Assembly: GCA_963736445.1 (NCBI GenBank)
Contig: CAVTOY010000007.1
Span: 62,001 to 126,000 of the forward strand
DNA length: 64,000 nucleotides
Direction of reading: 5' to 3'
DNA from: Thiosocius sp963736445
Lineage (GTDB): Bacteria; Pseudomonadota; Gammaproteobacteria; Chromatiales; Chromatiaceae
The position numbers were made by a program, and so were the translations under genes. This document shows positions 1 through 8,307 of the stretch, piece after piece; the stretch's first letter is position 1; each line of letters opens with the position of its first letter. The notes beneath the pieces were generated by a model. It was given only the letters and a program-made list of their open reading frames with translations. It searched no databases and had not been told where the DNA came from.

Positions 1-78
1 CGTGTCGGTCAGCACGACGATCTCCGCTTCGACATCCAGCCGCGCTGGTCACTGCGGGAATTGGGCGCTAGCGGTTAG
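1..78 (+). CDS. tsaD: tRNA threonylcarbamoyladenosine synthase subunit TsaD, C-terminal end only
   Basis: Only the last 25 codons lie in the window, ending at TAG 76-78. The peptide has the spacing D-L-x5-P-R-W-x-L-x-E-L, which matches the conserved tail of TsaD, the ATPase subunit that makes t6A37 in tRNA. Convergent plsY and nearby folB support this, because tsaD-plsY-folB is a common gammaproteobacterial neighbourhood. The match rests on a short tail recalled from family knowledge, so it is not certain. Confidence 0.7.
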   Translation, partial: RVGQHDDLRFDIQPRWSLRELGASG

Positions 79-92
79 CCCACCACCGCAGC

Positions 93-689
93 TCAGTCGC
101 CCTGCCGTTTGGAGATGCGCCCTTCGTTGCCGGCCAACAGATTCTGAATGTTGCTGCGGTGACGCCAGATCAACAGCAGCGTTATCAACACCTGCATGAT
201 AACTAGTTCGGGGGCAGGCCAGATCAGCCAGATGTACAGCGGCGCCAGTAACATCGAGATCAATGCCGCTAGCGAGGAGATATTTGCCACCTTAGCCATG
301 AACAGCCAGGTGAGAGCGACGGCTGAGCCGATCATCCAGTCCAGTCCGAACTGCACACCCAGTGCCGTGGCCACCCCTTTGCCACCTTTGAATCCAAAAA
401 AAACCGGGTAAAGGTGGCCGAGAAAGGCAGCCATGCCGACCAACGCCAGCACCAGCACCGGGCGATCGAGCAGATGACAGACTACGACCGGGAGGAGGCC
501 CTTGATGCTGTCGCCTAGCAGGGTCACGGCGGCCGCCTTTCTGCCGCCGATGCGCAAGACATTGGTCGCGCCCGGGTTGTTCGATCCCTGGGTTCGAGGA
601 TCGGGCAGCCTCGCCAGGCGACACACAATCACCGCGCTGGAGATGGACCCCAGCAGGTAAGCTGCGATAACGAGTGTGAAGTCCAGCAT
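93..689 (-). CDS. plsY: Glycerol-3-phosphate acyltransferase PlsY
   Basis: This is a 198-residue inner-membrane protein that acylates glycerol-3-phosphate from acyl-phosphate, the first step of phospholipid synthesis. It has several hydrophobic segments and the family motifs: a GSNNPGATN loop near residue 36, and FKGGKGVAT near residue 100. Its length is normal for PlsY. It faces tsaD tail to tail, with 14 bp between the stop codons, and is divergent from folB. The ATG at 687-689 gives the expected N-terminus leading into the first membrane helix. Confidence 0.95.
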   Translation of the reverse strand: MLDFTLVIAAYLLGSISSAVIVCRLARLPDPRTQGSNNPGATNVLRIGGRKAAAVTLLGDSIKGLLPVVVCHLLDRPVLVLALVGMAAFLGHLYPVFFGFKGGKGVATALGVQFGLDWMIGSAVALTWLFMAKVANISSLAALISMLLAPLYIWLIWPAPELVIMQVLITLLLIWRHRSNIQNLLAGNEGRISKRQGD

Positions 690-863
690 GGACGAACGGA
701 TCTCCGAGCGACGTCGAAAGTCTGCTTTCTATGCAGTGCCGATTGCTGGGTGCGCAGTCCCTAGGGGCTGCGTCGATAGGACATCTATGAGACAGTAGCG
801 CGGCGTCACGGTCAAGGATACGACCTGCTAACATAAGCGCATCCTGGCAACCGGCTGGCTGGT

Positions 864-1220
864 ATGGACATCGTCTATTTGCGTGATTTGCGAATCGACA
901 CCGTGATTGGCATCTACGGCTGGGAGCGGCGCATCCGCCAAACCCTGGTTTTCGACCTCGAGATGAGCGCTGACATCGCCCGTGCAGCGGCTTCTGATGC
1001 GATCGAGGACACCTTGAATTACAAATCGGTGGCCAAGCGTCTGATTCAGTTTGTCGGTGAGAGTGAATTCCAGTTGGTCGAGACCTTAGCCGAGCGCTGC
1101 GCCGAGATAATCCGTGAGGAATACGGTGTGCGTTGGGTGCGCCTGACCTTGAACAAGAAAGGTGCGGTTCGCGGTGCCAGCGACGTGGGGGTCATTATCG
1201 AGCGCGGAGAACGCTTCTGA
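864..1220 (+). CDS. folB: Dihydroneopterin aldolase
   Basis: The 118-residue FolB converts 7,8-dihydroneopterin to 6-hydroxymethyl-dihydropterin in folate synthesis. The N-terminus (MDIVYLRDLRIDTVIGIYGW) carries the typical catalytic-loop region, and the length fits the family. The next gene, folK, starts inside its stop codon (TGATG at 1218-1222), so the two consecutive folate steps are probably translationally coupled. The 174 bp upstream, divergent from plsY, shows no promoter I can call. Confidence 0.93.
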   Translation: MDIVYLRDLRIDTVIGIYGWERRIRQTLVFDLEMSADIARAAASDAIEDTLNYKSVAKRLIQFVGESEFQLVETLAERCAEIIREEYGVRWVRLTLNKKGAVRGASDVGVIIERGERF

Positions 1221-1732
1221 TGCCGAGATGCTGGGTCAGCATCGGCAGCAATATTCAGCCTGAAGAGAACATTCGCGCGGCGCTCGCAGACCTGCATGAG
1301 GCGTTCGGCGACATCGTAGTGTCGCCGCTGTATGAAACCGAGGCCGTGGGCTTTTCCGGGGACGATTTCCTCAATCTGGTCGTCGGTTTCGAAAGCGACT
1401 TGCCGCCGGGCAGGCTGCATGAGCTGATGCGTGAGATCGAGGATCGTCACGGACGCCAGCGTGGCGGGGAGAAGTTCTCCGCGCGTACCCTCGATCTAGA
1501 TTTGCTGACCTACGGCGACGCGGTGAGGGAGGACGGCGGTAAATCGCTGCCGCGTGACGAAATTCTTCGCTGTGCCTTTGTCCTTGCGCCGCTGACCGAC
1601 GTAGCCGGTGATGAGTTGCATCCGCAGAAGGGTGAGCCCTACCACAGCTTGTGGTCGCGTTTTCCGGAACCCGACAAAAAAGGCTTACGGCGGTTGGATG
1701 ACCCCGCGTGGCTGCACGGGAACGCTGACTGA
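1220..1732 (+). CDS. folK: 2-amino-4-hydroxy-6-hydroxymethyldihydropteridine pyrophosphokinase
   Basis: FolK transfers pyrophosphate from ATP to 6-hydroxymethyl-dihydropterin, the step after FolB. The protein (170 residues) begins MPRCWVSIGSNI, has the GFSGDDFLN segment, and has the signature RTLDLDLLTYGD near residue 90. An in-frame start upstream at 1133 would lie inside folB. The ATG at 1220, overlapping the folB stop, fits family length and is preferred. Downstream is a diguanylate cyclase after a 30 bp gap. Confidence 0.93.
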   Translation: MPRCWVSIGSNIQPEENIRAALADLHEAFGDIVVSPLYETEAVGFSGDDFLNLVVGFESDLPPGRLHELMREIEDRHGRQRGGEKFSARTLDLDLLTYGDAVREDGGKSLPRDEILRCAFVLAPLTDVAGDELHPQKGEPYHSLWSRFPEPDKKGLRRLDDPAWLHGNAD

Positions 1733-1762
1733 CCGCGGTCGCTGAAATGGCAGGGAGGCCTT

Positions 1763-3196
1763 GTGAATCATCCAGCACCACTCGATCCGCCGCCGGCCAC
1801 AATGATCATCGGGCGCTACATTTTTTATTTCGTCCTTCTGATTCTCGGCTATTTCTTGCTTGGAGTAGCCGGTCTGCAGCTGCAGTCTGCACAGACGGGC
1901 GTGACCCCGCTGTGGCCGGCCTCAGGACTTGCCTTTGCCATGGTCTATTGGTTCGGTTTGAGCCTGGTCCTCGCGATCCTACCGGCAATGTGGATACTCG
2001 CCTGGGTGGTCGATGTGCCCTACGGCGCGGCGACGTTGTCGGCCGTGGGCAGCATGCTGGAGGCCGGAGTGCCGGCGTACCTTGTGCGCCGTCTCGCAAT
2101 CGATCCCGGCCTGCGTAACTTGCGCGATGCGTTGTTGTTCGTGGCGACCGGCCCGCTGTTGGGCCCACTGCTTAGCGCCACCGTGGGCAGCCTCGCATTT
2201 CACTTCTTCGGCAACAGCCTTCTCGATCCCGTGCGTCTGTGGCTCTTGTGGTGGTTGGGTAATAGTCTGGGTTTTCTGCTGTTGGGCGGCTTCGGTCTGG
2301 TGGTGGGCGCCAGAGCTTCGTTGCGGCTCGAGCGAAAGACCCTGGCTGCGGTGTTGGTGGCCGGTGCGGCGGTAATCGCGATCACCGTGGTCGGCATGCT
2401 TCAGGTCGAGACTGTTACCTCACCATTAGTATTTTACCTGCTGATTCCGGTATTCGTCTTGGCTGCGCAGCGCGGTGATCAGTACGCGATCCTTTTGCTC
2501 GGCGTGGTCGCGATGGTCGTGATGCTGCTGTCTGCTACTTGGTTGCCACCGCAAAGCCTCGCCCAGACCGAGCTGGGGATTCTTTACCTGGATGTCAGCC
2601 TGCTTTGGGTAGTGGTGTTTACCGGCATGATCATCAGCAGCGCCCGCCAGGAGATGCAGGCGCATGAACAGGCGGCCTGGCTAGCCATGCACGATCCGCT
2701 CACTCGCTTGTTTAATCGGTATGCCTTCATGGAGCGGCTGCAGGCGCTGTTGTCTGGCCAGCCTGAAGAGGTCAGTCGGGTTCTGCTGTTACTCGACCTG
2801 GATCGTTTTAAGGATCTCAACGATGCCGAAGGGCATCGCGCTGGTGATCAGGTGCTACGCGAAATCGGCATGCTGCTAAATCGCGAAGTACGACCGCAAG
2901 ATAGTGTGGCGCGCCTCGGCGGCGACGAATTCGCCGTTATTCTCGAGGACTGTGAGCTACTGGACGCCTGTGCCATTGCAGAGAACATTCGTGGTGCAAT
3001 CGAGCGTTTTGAGTATCGCGGCGCGCACGGTATTCGCCGGGTGGAGGCGAGCGTTGGCCTTGTCAAACTGAACAGACATCATGCGACGCCCGAGGATGCG
3101 GTGCATGATGTCGAAACTGCCTGCTATGCGGCAAAGCGGGCTGGCCGCAATCGGATGTGGGTGCATGACGAGCATGGCGACGAGCCCGAGGCCTAG
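1763..3196 (+). CDS. MASE1-GGDEF diguanylate cyclase
   Basis: This 477-residue protein probably makes cyclic di-GMP at the inner membrane. Residues 13-300 form a polytopic MASE1-type sensor region (motif PLWPASGLAFAM). Residues 310-470 form a GGDEF domain with an intact GGDEF active site near residue 388. An RPQD sequence five residues upstream matches the RxxD product-inhibition site. The GTG start at 1763 has a strong ribosome site (AGGGAGG at 1752-1758). The TAG stop is also the first three bases of an intergenic repeat. The signal sensed is unknown. Confidence 0.9.
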   Translation: MNHPAPLDPPPATMIIGRYIFYFVLLILGYFLLGVAGLQLQSAQTGVTPLWPASGLAFAMVYWFGLSLVLAILPAMWILAWVVDVPYGAATLSAVGSMLEAGVPAYLVRRLAIDPGLRNLRDALLFVATGPLLGPLLSATVGSLAFHFFGNSLLDPVRLWLLWWLGNSLGFLLLGGFGLVVGARASLRLERKTLAAVLVAGAAVIAITVVGMLQVETVTSPLVFYLLIPVFVLAAQRGDQYAILLLGVVAMVVMLLSATWLPPQSLAQTELGILYLDVSLLWVVVFTGMIISSARQEMQAHEQAAWLAMHDPLTRLFNRYAFMERLQALLSGQPEEVSRVLLLLDLDRFKDLNDAEGHRAGDQVLREIGMLLNREVRPQDSVARLGGDEFAVILEDCELLDACAIAENIRGAIERFEYRGAHGIRRVEASVGLVKLNRHHATPEDAVHDVETACYAAKRAGRNRMWVHDEHGDEPEA

Positions 3197-3373
3197 TCTG
3201 CAAATCTCATCGATTTTCTGCTGCGGGCGGCGATACACTCGCCCTAACGGCAATGGCGCTTGCTTGCTACATTCGTTTCGACGTAGTGTCAGCTATGCCT
3301 TCACCGTCTTGCACTGCGTGCGCCCCGGCATGGAGGCGTCTCTACACCCTCGCGACCAAAAAAACTAAGGCTA
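3194..3373 (+). repeat. Dispersed intergenic repeat, copy 1
   Basis: This 180 bp copy aligns along its whole length with the copies at 5381-5562 (same strand) and 6280-6461 (opposite strand). Shared blocks include ctcatcgatt, tttcgacgtagtgtcagct and the run through tgccttcaccg. The left end is tagtctgca; the right end is degenerate (aggcta). It fills the gap between two convergent genes exactly: its first TAG is the stop of the GGDEF gene, and its last CTA is the stop of folM on the other strand. Confidence 0.85.
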
Positions 3374-4156
3374 TTGCTGAACGCTGCGCCCGCCGTCTAC
3401 GGCCAGTATCTGGCCGGTGACGCAGTCCGGCCCCGTCACCATGAACATCACCGCTTCGGCAATCTGCTGGGCACCTGCGGGTCTACCCATTGGGATACGT
3501 TTGAGTATCTCCCGCTTGGCGGCGTCTGTCATATATCCCTCCGGCCACAGCGCGGCGCCGGGTGAGACGCCGTTAACCCGGACCTCGGGTGCCAGGTCGC
3601 GCGCGAGCGCCTTGACCATCATCGCGTTGGCCGCCTTTGCCATGCAGTACACAGGGTGGTCGGCATGCGGCCGCTCGGCGTGGATGTCGACGAGATTAAC
3701 GATACAGCCTTTGGCCTTACGCAGTTCCGGCGCTGCGGCCTGGGAGAGGAAGAATGGCGCACGGGCATTGCTGCCAAACAGGTCATCCCAATGCGCTGTA
3801 GTCGCCTCATCCAGTGGCGTAGGATAGTAGCTGGATGCGTTGTTGATCAGGACATCCAGCCCGCTGGCGAAGCCCAGAGTGTCGTCTATCAGGCGTGGCC
3901 AGGAAAGCGGGTCATTGAGGTCAGCCTGTGCAATCGTCGCCGAATCTCGGCGTATCGCGAGAAGTTCATCGCGGAGCGCGGCCGCCGGCGTCGCGGAGTT
4001 TCGATAATGGATCACGACGCGGGCACCTGCGGCATGCAGGTGGCGCACGATGCTCGCCCCGAGCCGGGCGCCGCCGCCGGTTACCAGGGCGGCCTTTCCC
4101 TGTAGTTCAGTCGTCTGTCGCAAATCGCTTTCCTCAGTTGTACGGCTGCGATACAT
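3371..4156 (-). CDS. folM: Pteridine reductase, FolM-like short-chain dehydrogenase
   Basis: The 261-residue protein is a short-chain dehydrogenase. It has a TGGGARLG nucleotide loop near residue 26 with the Arg typical of pteridine reductases rather than a plain TGxxxGxG loop, an NNASSYYPT segment, and catalytic Tyr/Lys in YCMAK near residue 170. FolM-type enzymes reduce dihydromonapterin or dihydrofolate with NADPH. The folB-folK pair 2 kb away supports a pterin role. It is divergent from the MidA-like gene. Its stop codon lies in a repeat end. The substrate is inferred. Confidence 0.82.
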   Translation of the reverse strand: MYRSRTTEESDLRQTTELQGKAALVTGGGARLGASIVRHLHAAGARVVIHYRNSATPAAALRDELLAIRRDSATIAQADLNDPLSWPRLIDDTLGFASGLDVLINNASSYYPTPLDEATTAHWDDLFGSNARAPFFLSQAAAPELRKAKGCIVNLVDIHAERPHADHPVYCMAKAANAMMVKALARDLAPEVRVNGVSPGAALWPEGYMTDAAKREILKRIPMGRPAGAQQIAEAVMFMVTGPDCVTGQILAVDGGRSVQQ

Positions 4157-4213
4157 GCGACAATATCAACGTCTTGACTGCGGCGCCTCAACCTTTCGCA
4201 CGGAGCTGTATTT

Positions 4214-5383
4214 TTGCGGATCCCCGATCTCTCAGACGCCGAGACCGCATTGCTCGAAGAGATGCGTGTCCTGCTGTCGGAAGCGATTCTGGCGCATGAG
4301 GGTTCGCTGCCGTTCGACCGCTACATGGAGCTGGCGCTGTATGCGCCCGGTCTGGGGTATTACCTGAATGGTCGCAGGAAATTTGGCGAGTTCGGTGACT
4401 TCATCACCGCACCTGAGGCGTCGCCACTGTTCAGTCGCTGCCTGGCGCACCAGGTCGCCGAGTGTCTGAAAAAATGTGGCGGCGCAGCGGTTCTGGAGAT
4501 CGGCGCTGGTTCCGGCCGGATGGCCGCCGAAATGCTGGCCCAGCTTGAAGTGCTGGATGGCTTGCCGCAACGCTATCTCATACTCGAACTCAGCGCGGCC
4601 CTGCAGAAAGAGCAGCGCGTCGCACTAGCGTCTCTTGTGCCACACCTTCTGTCGCGTGTCGACTGGCTGAAGCGCCTGCCCGATCCGGGCTTCACCGGCG
4701 TGATAGTTGCCAACGAAGTGTTGGATGCCATGCCGGTGCATCGTTTCCGACGCAGCGCGGGGTCCTGGCAGGAGCTTTCCGTTGGTCTCCAAGATCATGC
4801 ACTGGGCGACCAATGGGGGCCCTTGCAGACGCCGGGCCTCGCGGAGCGTCTGCAGGCACTGTGGCCTGACGAACACGTAGTCTCTGAAGGATACACCTCC
4901 GAAATCAACCTGCGCCTTCGTCCGTGGGTGCGTGCGGTATCGGAAGCCCTAGAACGAGGCTATTTGATCCTTATTGATTATGGTTATACGCAGCACGAGT
5001 ACTATCATCCCGAACGGCGCCAGGGGACCTTCATCTGTCACTTCCGTCACCGTGTATTTAGCGACCCGTATTTTCTTCCCGGATTGCAGGACATGACCGC
5101 TAACGTCGATTTCACGGCGCTAGCGAACGCTGGGCTCGAGGTGGGGTTTGCGCTGGCCGGCTTTGCCACCCAGGCGCATTTCCTTATCGACAACGGTCTC
5201 GATCGGCTGATGAGCATGTCAGATCCGTCTGATTTCCGGCGGCATGCCGAAATGGTTCAGGGTATGAAAAGATTGACTCTGCCTAGCGAGATGGGTGAGC
5301 GCTTCAAGGTCCTGGCCCTGGTGCGGGGCGCCGAGAGTGAGTTGACCGGGTTTCTTTCGAGAGATCTGCGTGAACGCCTCTAG
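4214..5383 (+). CDS. SAM-dependent methyltransferase, MidA/NDUFAF7 family
   Basis: The 389-residue protein has a conserved N-terminus (RYMELALYAPGLGYY, GDFITAPEASP) and the S-adenosylmethionine loop VLEIGAGSGRM near residue 95, both typical of the COG1565 family. The mitochondrial homologue methylates a complex I arginine; the bacterial substrate is not established. The TTG start at 4214 has ggag at 4202-4205, and homologues extend this far. An ATG at 4262 would remove conserved-looking sequence. Its TAG stop (5381-5383) is the first triplet of repeat copy 2. Confidence 0.85.
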   Translation: MRIPDLSDAETALLEEMRVLLSEAILAHEGSLPFDRYMELALYAPGLGYYLNGRRKFGEFGDFITAPEASPLFSRCLAHQVAECLKKCGGAAVLEIGAGSGRMAAEMLAQLEVLDGLPQRYLILELSAALQKEQRVALASLVPHLLSRVDWLKRLPDPGFTGVIVANEVLDAMPVHRFRRSAGSWQELSVGLQDHALGDQWGPLQTPGLAERLQALWPDEHVVSEGYTSEINLRLRPWVRAVSEALERGYLILIDYGYTQHEYYHPERRQGTFICHFRHRVFSDPYFLPGLQDMTANVDFTALANAGLEVGFALAGFATQAHFLIDNGLDRLMSMSDPSDFRRHAEMVQGMKRLTLPSEMGERFKVLALVRGAESELTGFLSRDLRERL

Positions 5384-5562
5384 CCTGCAAACCTCATCGA
5401 TTTCTTACTGCGGCCCCCGATACCCTCGCTATGACGGGGCGCACTCGTTGCACGCGGTTCGACGTAGCGTCGACTACGCCTTCACCGCCTTCCACTCCGT
5501 GCACCCCGCCATGGCGGCGTCTCGGCGCCCTCGTTACGAAAAACGGTGAGATATGCAGGCTA
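5381..5562 (+). repeat. Dispersed intergenic repeat, copy 2
   Basis: This 182 bp copy has imperfect terminal inverted repeats: tagcctgcaaacctca at the left, and tgagatatgcaggcta at the right. It occupies the whole gap between two same-strand genes. The left TAG is the stop codon of the methyltransferase. The right end contains the ATG (5553) of the lipoprotein gene and probably its ribosome site (ggtgag 5545-5550). It has the same length as copy 3 and is clearly alignable with it in inverted orientation. Confidence 0.88.
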
Positions 5563-6257
5563 GACGGTGGATTCTGCTATGCGCGCTGGCGCTGTTGTGC
5601 GCCTGCCAACCAAGTCCGACAAAGGATCAACCGCTACGCTCGCGTGACCTCGAGGTGACTGATTTCATCAAGGGCGATATCGATCTGGTGGCCGATATCA
5701 ATGTGCGCCACAGCCTCGAGTATCTGCGCGAGCTGGCCCGCAAGCTCTACGTGCGTAACCCAAACCAGGTGCTGCGTGGGCGACACGCCTCGCAGAAGGC
5801 TGCCCTTCATGCGTTATTTGGCCCGCGTCGCCTGAAATACTATCCGGACCTGGAAGGGAAAAGGTCGGCTGCAGCCATCAGCCTGGCTTTCGATGCGAGC
5901 TATCCCGGCGATCGTGTGGCGGCCTTCATCGAGGGTATGCGAACCATGCTGATTGATGCCTACGGCGGTAAGAGTCGTTTCTACCTGCACGACGTCTTCG
6001 ATCCGCAAAAGCTCTATTATCTCGCCCGCAATTTTGAGACGGCATTCTGGAAGCTCGGCCACGACCGTGATCTCAACGGCCAGCTTTGCTTGTATAGCAA
6101 CTCGTTCAGGGGGGGAGGCGATCTCAGCTTTGAGCGCCTGGCCGGCAAGCTGATCGGCCTTCAGGATCATATGGCGCAGATCGTTGCGGAGACTACCAAC
6201 CGACAGATAAAAAATGTACTGCAAGGCGTCGTCTCGACGGTATTCTTTCCAATTTGA
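5553..6257 (+). CDS. Lipoprotein of unknown function
   Basis: The 234-residue protein starts with a lipoprotein signal (MQARRWILLCALALLCAC) whose lipobox Cys is near residue 18, so it should be anchored in the envelope. The mature part begins with a stretch (VTDFIKGDIDLVADINVRHS) that I do not recognise as a named domain; it is mixed alpha-helical with several Arg-rich segments. There is no other Met near the N-terminus, so the start codon and first residues come from repeat copy 2. It sits between two repeat copies. Function unknown. Confidence 0.75.
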   Translation: MQARRWILLCALALLCACQPSPTKDQPLRSRDLEVTDFIKGDIDLVADINVRHSLEYLRELARKLYVRNPNQVLRGRHASQKAALHALFGPRRLKYYPDLEGKRSAAAISLAFDASYPGDRVAAFIEGMRTMLIDAYGGKSRFYLHDVFDPQKLYYLARNFETAFWKLGHDRDLNGQLCLYSNSFRGGGDLSFERLAGKLIGLQDHMAQIVAETTNRQIKNVLQGVVSTVFFPI

Positions 6258-6279
6258 CCGCCGTTGCCGCGCAGGCTCC

Positions 6280-6461
6280 TAGCCCGCTTATCCCACCGGG
6301 TTTCGGGGCGAGGGCGCTGGGATGCCGTTGTGACGGGGTGCACGCAGTGAAAGACGGTGCCGGCGTAGCTGACACTACGTCAAACCGGCTGTAACGAGTA
6401 CGCCTCGTCATAGCGAGTATGGCGGTGACCGCAGCAGGAAGTTGGTCAGATAAGCGGGCTA
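6280..6461 (-). repeat. Dispersed intergenic repeat, copy 3 (inverted orientation)
   Basis: This 182 bp copy has perfect 13 bp terminal inverted repeats, tagcccgcttatc and gataagcgggcta. Its reverse complement aligns with copies 1 and 2 through gctatgacg, ttgacgtagtgtcagct and cactgcgtgcacccc. It fills the space between two convergent genes, 22 bp after the lipoprotein stop and 6 bp before the stop of the NDUFA9-like gene. It encodes no transposase. Confidence 0.9.
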
Positions 6462-6467
6462 CCCCGC

Positions 6468-7418
6468 TTAGCGCTGGCTGATGCGTCGAAGCCGATCCAG
6501 ACGCCCGCTCTTGCCAGCCTGGCCGAGGAAGCGCGGCGCAGCGTTTTCCAGCGAGGTGGGCGCGATACCAAGCAAGCCCAGGCCGTCCTGCACGCACACA
6601 CTCGGCGTCTGCAATGAAAGATAATTGTCGGGCGTAAAGGGTTGACCGGGGAAGTACTGGAGGATCGACGCCTGCAGGCGGGCCGCCCAGTCGGGTAGCC
6701 GGACGATGCCTTTGTAGCGACCGCCGTGGTAGGCGACGAACCGAACCAACTCTTCCAGCGTATAGCTTTTGGGGCCGCAAAGTTCATAGTGATGATCAAA
6801 TGCGTTGCGGTCCTCGAGCGCATTTGCGAACGCCGCCGCTACATCGCCGACATAAACCGGCGAAAATGCTGCGTCGGGGCAGGCGAGTGGCAGTGGGCCG
6901 GGAATCTTCAACAATGCAGCAAAGCGATTGAGAAAACTGTCATCCGGGCCGAAGATCACTGATGGTCGGAAGCTGGTCACCGCGATCCCGGGTTTTGCGA
7001 GTATGTGCGCCTTGTTTTCGCCCTCGCCTTTACTGCGCAGGTACTCGCTGCTGCCGGTTGCCGGGTCGGCGTTGAGCGCACTCATATGCAACAGGCGGAC
7101 GACCTTCGCCGCATGGCAGGCGCCTACCACATGCTCGATCAGCTCCACGTGCATGCGGCGGAAGCTGCGTTGCCCACCCCTGCTGTTGAGGATACCTACC
7201 AGATGGATCACCGCATCGCAGTCCTGCAGTCCCGTAATCAGTTGAGTGCGATCGAAGAGGTCGGCCTCAACCACTTCTGCGACGGTGCGTAGTTCCTGGT
7301 GGCGATGCGCATGTCGTGTGATCACCCGACACTGATAGCCGCGGTTTCGCAAATGTGTAGTGAGGTGTCGACCGACGAAGCCAGAACCACCAATTAGGGC
7401 AATGCGCTGGATTCTCAT
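6468..7418 (-). CDS. NAD(P)-binding NDUFA9-like/epimerase-family protein
   Basis: This 316-residue Rossmann-fold protein begins MRIQRIALIGGSGFVGRHL. It has the GGSGFVG dinucleotide loop, then acidic and hydrophobic elements (VEADLFDR, AVIHLVGIL), and resembles atypical short-chain dehydrogenases called complex I NDUFA9-like in bacteria. The true substrate is unknown. A start at 7517 is open, but adds 33 residues with no family character; the ATG at 7418 places the loop at the N-terminus as expected. The next gene upstream on this strand encodes a Gly/Pro-rich exported protein. Confidence 0.8.
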   Translation of the reverse strand: MRIQRIALIGGSGFVGRHLTTHLRNRGYQCRVITRHAHRHQELRTVAEVVEADLFDRTQLITGLQDCDAVIHLVGILNSRGGQRSFRRMHVELIEHVVGACHAAKVVRLLHMSALNADPATGSSEYLRSKGEGENKAHILAKPGIAVTSFRPSVIFGPDDSFLNRFAALLKIPGPLPLACPDAAFSPVYVGDVAAAFANALEDRNAFDHHYELCGPKSYTLEELVRFVAYHGGRYKGIVRLPDWAARLQASILQYFPGQPFTPDNYLSLQTPSVCVQDGLGLLGIAPTSLENAAPRFLGQAGKSGRLDRLRRISQR

Positions 7419-7532
7419 GCGAAAAACTGCTGCTCCGGATCGTGCCTGCCGTGATGCCAAGTGATCGGGAAGGATGGGAGGCCCGATGATTTTGCCTTGC
7501 GGAGCGGCCGCGCTCAAGTGCCGTGGGGCAGG

Positions 7533-8171
7533 TTAGCGACGCCGGCGCAGCAGCAACATTCTGCCCTCGCTATCCTGCATTATCATCCTGCCGTCGCGGA
7601 TTTGATAGCGATAATGCGATGTCGAGCGGGTGCCTCTGGGGCGCCACCAGAGCCGATTACGATCGTAGCCAATCGTGAAATCCTGCGATCGTTCGGGTGA
7701 AACAAACAGGCGTGCAATGTTGCCTTTTATGATCACGAAACCGCCTTTATTGAGTTCCCAGGTGCCGTCGAGGTGGCCGCTTGGGGCGCTGCCAGAGCGC
7801 GGTGCAAGCCCTCCCGGATAGCCCCAGGGAACAGGTGCACCGGCGAAACCCGATGGCGGCCATCCGGCTAACCCAGGCATCTGCCCAGGGCCAGGCGATC
7901 CGCCCATGCCGTAGATGGATGACATTCCTGGCGGCGTCCCCATACCGGGATAGCCGGAAATGCCACCCATGCCCGGTGCCCATGACTGGCCGTAGTCGGG
8001 CAGGTACGGCGCACCAAGCGGCAGCCGGTTGCGATCGATCAGGCCGAAGATCTCCATCATACGCAGCATCGCCTCGACGAAAGGATTATCGTCCGTGTAG
8101 ATCGCCTGAACGGGGGCGGGTATCACGAATGCAAGGCTGCAACACAAACAGAGGACGGGAAGTTTATTCAC
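7533..8171 (-). CDS. Exported Gly/Pro/Met-rich protein of unknown function
   Basis: The 212-residue protein has a signal peptide (cleavage probably after PVQA, near residue 23). Residues 60-125 form a low-complexity region rich in Gly, Pro and Met, with repeated PGM/GMG units. The C-terminal domain (about 130-212) is compact, starting LDGTWELNKGG and ending in a run of Arg. The tail resembles a small beta-rich domain, but I cannot name it. It probably acts in the periplasm or outer envelope. The divergent neighbour is rsd. Confidence 0.7.
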   Translation of the reverse strand: MNKLPVLCLCCSLAFVIPAPVQAIYTDDNPFVEAMLRMMEIFGLIDRNRLPLGAPYLPDYGQSWAPGMGGISGYPGMGTPPGMSSIYGMGGSPGPGQMPGLAGWPPSGFAGAPVPWGYPGGLAPRSGSAPSGHLDGTWELNKGGFVIIKGNIARLFVSPERSQDFTIGYDRNRLWWRPRGTRSTSHYRYQIRDGRMIMQDSEGRMLLLRRRR

Positions 8172-8307
8172 CGGCTGAATATGTCACAGCCGGAGGTGCC
8201 CGTTAACCCCTGCAGCCGTTCGTCTTGACAATGCGTTCTCCTGCAGTTTACGCACGCCGGATTCGGAGTAAACTAAGCAAGCTGGAGGATGAGCCGGGAA
8301 CGCAACA

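Noticed and set aside
5431..6780. Short frames across the repeats that read like Pro/Thr/Ser-rich hypothetical proteins
   Set aside because: They coincide with repeat copies 2 and 3, exist only because the repeats are open in that frame, and continue into neighbouring genes on the wrong strand.
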